This document shows, in pieces, positions 6,101 to 6,851 of a DNA stretch of 6,851 bases. This DNA comes from Alphaproteobacteria bacterium (lineage in GTDB: Bacteria; Pseudomonadota; Alphaproteobacteria; UBA9219). The notes beneath the pieces were generated by a model that ran no database searches, was not told where the DNA came from, and saw only the letters and a list, made by a program, of their open reading frames with translations. The stretch covers positions 1 to 6,851 of the forward strand of contig JAQUUS010000088.1 of NCBI GenBank assembly GCA_028693775.1, written 5' to 3'. Numbering within the stretch: the stretch's first letter is position 1; each line of letters opens with the position of its first letter. The position numbers and the translations under genes were made by a program.

Positions 6101-6117
6101 ACGCCTTTCGAAGGCGT
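6101..6117. repeat. Perfect 7-bp inverted repeat in the ribonuclease J leader
   Basis: ACGCCTT (6101-6107) pairs perfectly with AAGGCGT (6111-6117) around a TCG loop. It lies 1 bp after the predicted -10 box and 17 bp before the start codon. No T tract follows on either strand, so it is not an ordinary terminator. It could be an operator across the start site, or a hairpin if transcription begins further upstream. Confidence 0.55.
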
Positions 6118-6134
6118 AAACGGATTAACTGTAT

Positions 6135-6851
6135 ATGAAGAGTTCGCATAATTCCCAGCATCGCCCACCCGACGATGCCTTGTGGTTCTTGCCTTTGGGC
6201 GGCGCGGGCGAAATCGGAATGAACTTCAACCTGTACGGAACGGCAGGGAAATGGCTCATTGTCGATTGCGGCGTGACGTTCGGAGACGAAACGACGCCGG
6301 GTATCGACATCATCACGCCCGACATCTCGTTCATCGCCGAGCGGCGGAACGACATCGCCGGAATGGTGGTCACGCACGGGCACGAAGACCACATCGGAGC
6401 CATCAGCTACCTGTGGCCGCAACTGCAATGCCCCATCTATGCGACGCCGTTCACGGCGGGCCTGATCCGCAACAAACTGGCCTACGCCGAGCTTGAGCAC
6501 ACCGCCAAGCTGATCGAAATTCCGCCGGGCGGCGCATTCGAAATCGGCCCGTTCAAAGGCGAATTTGTGCCGATCACGCATTCGATTCCCGAAACGCAAA
6601 TGATCGCGCTGCACACGGCACACGGAACGGTCCTCCACACCGGCGACTGGAAGCTCGACCCCGACCCGGTCATCGGCCGCCTCAGCGACATCGAGAAGCT
6701 GAAAGAAATCGGAAACAACGGTCTCCTGGCCCTCGTGGCGGATTCCACAAACGCGCTTGTCCCCGGCCACTCCGGTTCCGAGCGCGACGTGCAGAACGAA
6801 TTTCTGAAGCTGTTCCCCGAAATCAAAAACCGCATCGTCGTCACCTGCTTC
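6135..6851 (+). CDS. rnj: Ribonuclease J (3' end cut by window edge)
   Basis: RNase J is a beta-CASP metallo-beta-lactamase ribonuclease with 5'-3' exonuclease and endonuclease activity in mRNA decay and rRNA maturation. The first 239 codons are present, out of about 550 usual for the family. PLGGAGEIGMN (20-30) starts the lactamase fold. HGHEDHIGA (81-89) is motif 2, with zinc ligands H81, H83, D85 and H86. ITHSIPE supplies H149, and HTGDWKLDP supplies D171. VADSTNA (201-207) and the final VVTCF begin the beta-CASP domain. The frame runs to the last base of the window. Translation initiation is weak: GGA at 6122-6124 is the only Shine-Dalgarno-like match. Residues 1-15 are polar and variable. 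It has its own predicted promoter and is probably independent of ahpC, though read-through is possible because no terminator separates them. Confidence 0.96.
   Translation, partial: MKSSHNSQHRPPDDALWFLPLGGAGEIGMNFNLYGTAGKWLIVDCGVTFGDETTPGIDIITPDISFIAERRNDIAGMVVTHGHEDHIGAISYLWPQLQCPIYATPFTAGLIRNKLAYAELEHTAKLIEIPPGGAFEIGPFKGEFVPITHSIPETQMIALHTAHGTVLHTGDWKLDPDPVIGRLSDIEKLKEIGNNGLLALVADSTNALVPGHSGSERDVQNEFLKLFPEIKNRIVVTCF

Noticed and set aside
6071..6151. TTG-started 26-codon frame after AGGAAGG (6061-6067)
   Set aside because: The spacing to TTG is only 3 bases, the frame overlaps the rnj promoter and start codon, and the likely transcript start lies downstream of its start codon.

Overview
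The window looks like chromosomal DNA of an alphaproteobacterium with moderately high GC. The main reasons are an alphaproteobacterial-style DsbD-like protein, a YqgE/AlgH protein with an N-terminal extension, an oxyR/ahpC divergent pair, and a ribonuclease J gene, which most gammaproteobacteria lack. The exact order cannot be fixed from this sequence. I see no insertion sequence, prophage, CRISPR array, tRNA or rRNA.

Layout. Bases 1-1486 (minus) hold the N-terminal 495 codons of a DsbD/ScsB-type membrane thiol:disulfide interchange protein, cut by the window edge. Divergent from it, 1640-2263 (plus) encodes a YqgE/AlgH (UPF0301) protein whose start fits a leaderless transcript. It converges, with only 5 bp between, on a minus-strand pair (3230 to 2269) of small four-helix membrane proteins of unknown function. 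These two proteins are diverged tandem paralogues and are probably translationally coupled. Bases 3407-4381 (plus) encode a class I SAM-dependent methyltransferase that overlaps the 3' end of oxyR (5285-4350, minus) tail to tail by 32 bp. OxyR keeps both redox cysteines, C199 and C208. The oxyR-ahpC spacer holds an OxyR-like operator, a predicted leaderless oxyR promoter, and an ahpC promoter. It also holds an apparently unannotated 28-codon small ORF with a strong ribosome binding site, placed directly before the ahpC ribosome binding site. ahpC (5483-6022) is a complete AhpC-type peroxiredoxin. Bases 6135-6851 are the first 239 codons of ribonuclease J, behind its own promoter and two inverted repeats.

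How the parts fit. The oxyR-operator-sORF-ahpC block is a self-contained peroxide response: OxyR senses H2O2 through a C199-C208 disulfide, controls its own gene, and activates the peroxidase. The DsbD-like protein is also a thiol-redox protein, but nothing in the sequence links it to that regulon. The methyltransferase, YqgE, the membrane pair and RNase J look like independent units. The least explained items are the 28-codon ORF in the ahpC leader and the AKWE-motif membrane-protein pair.
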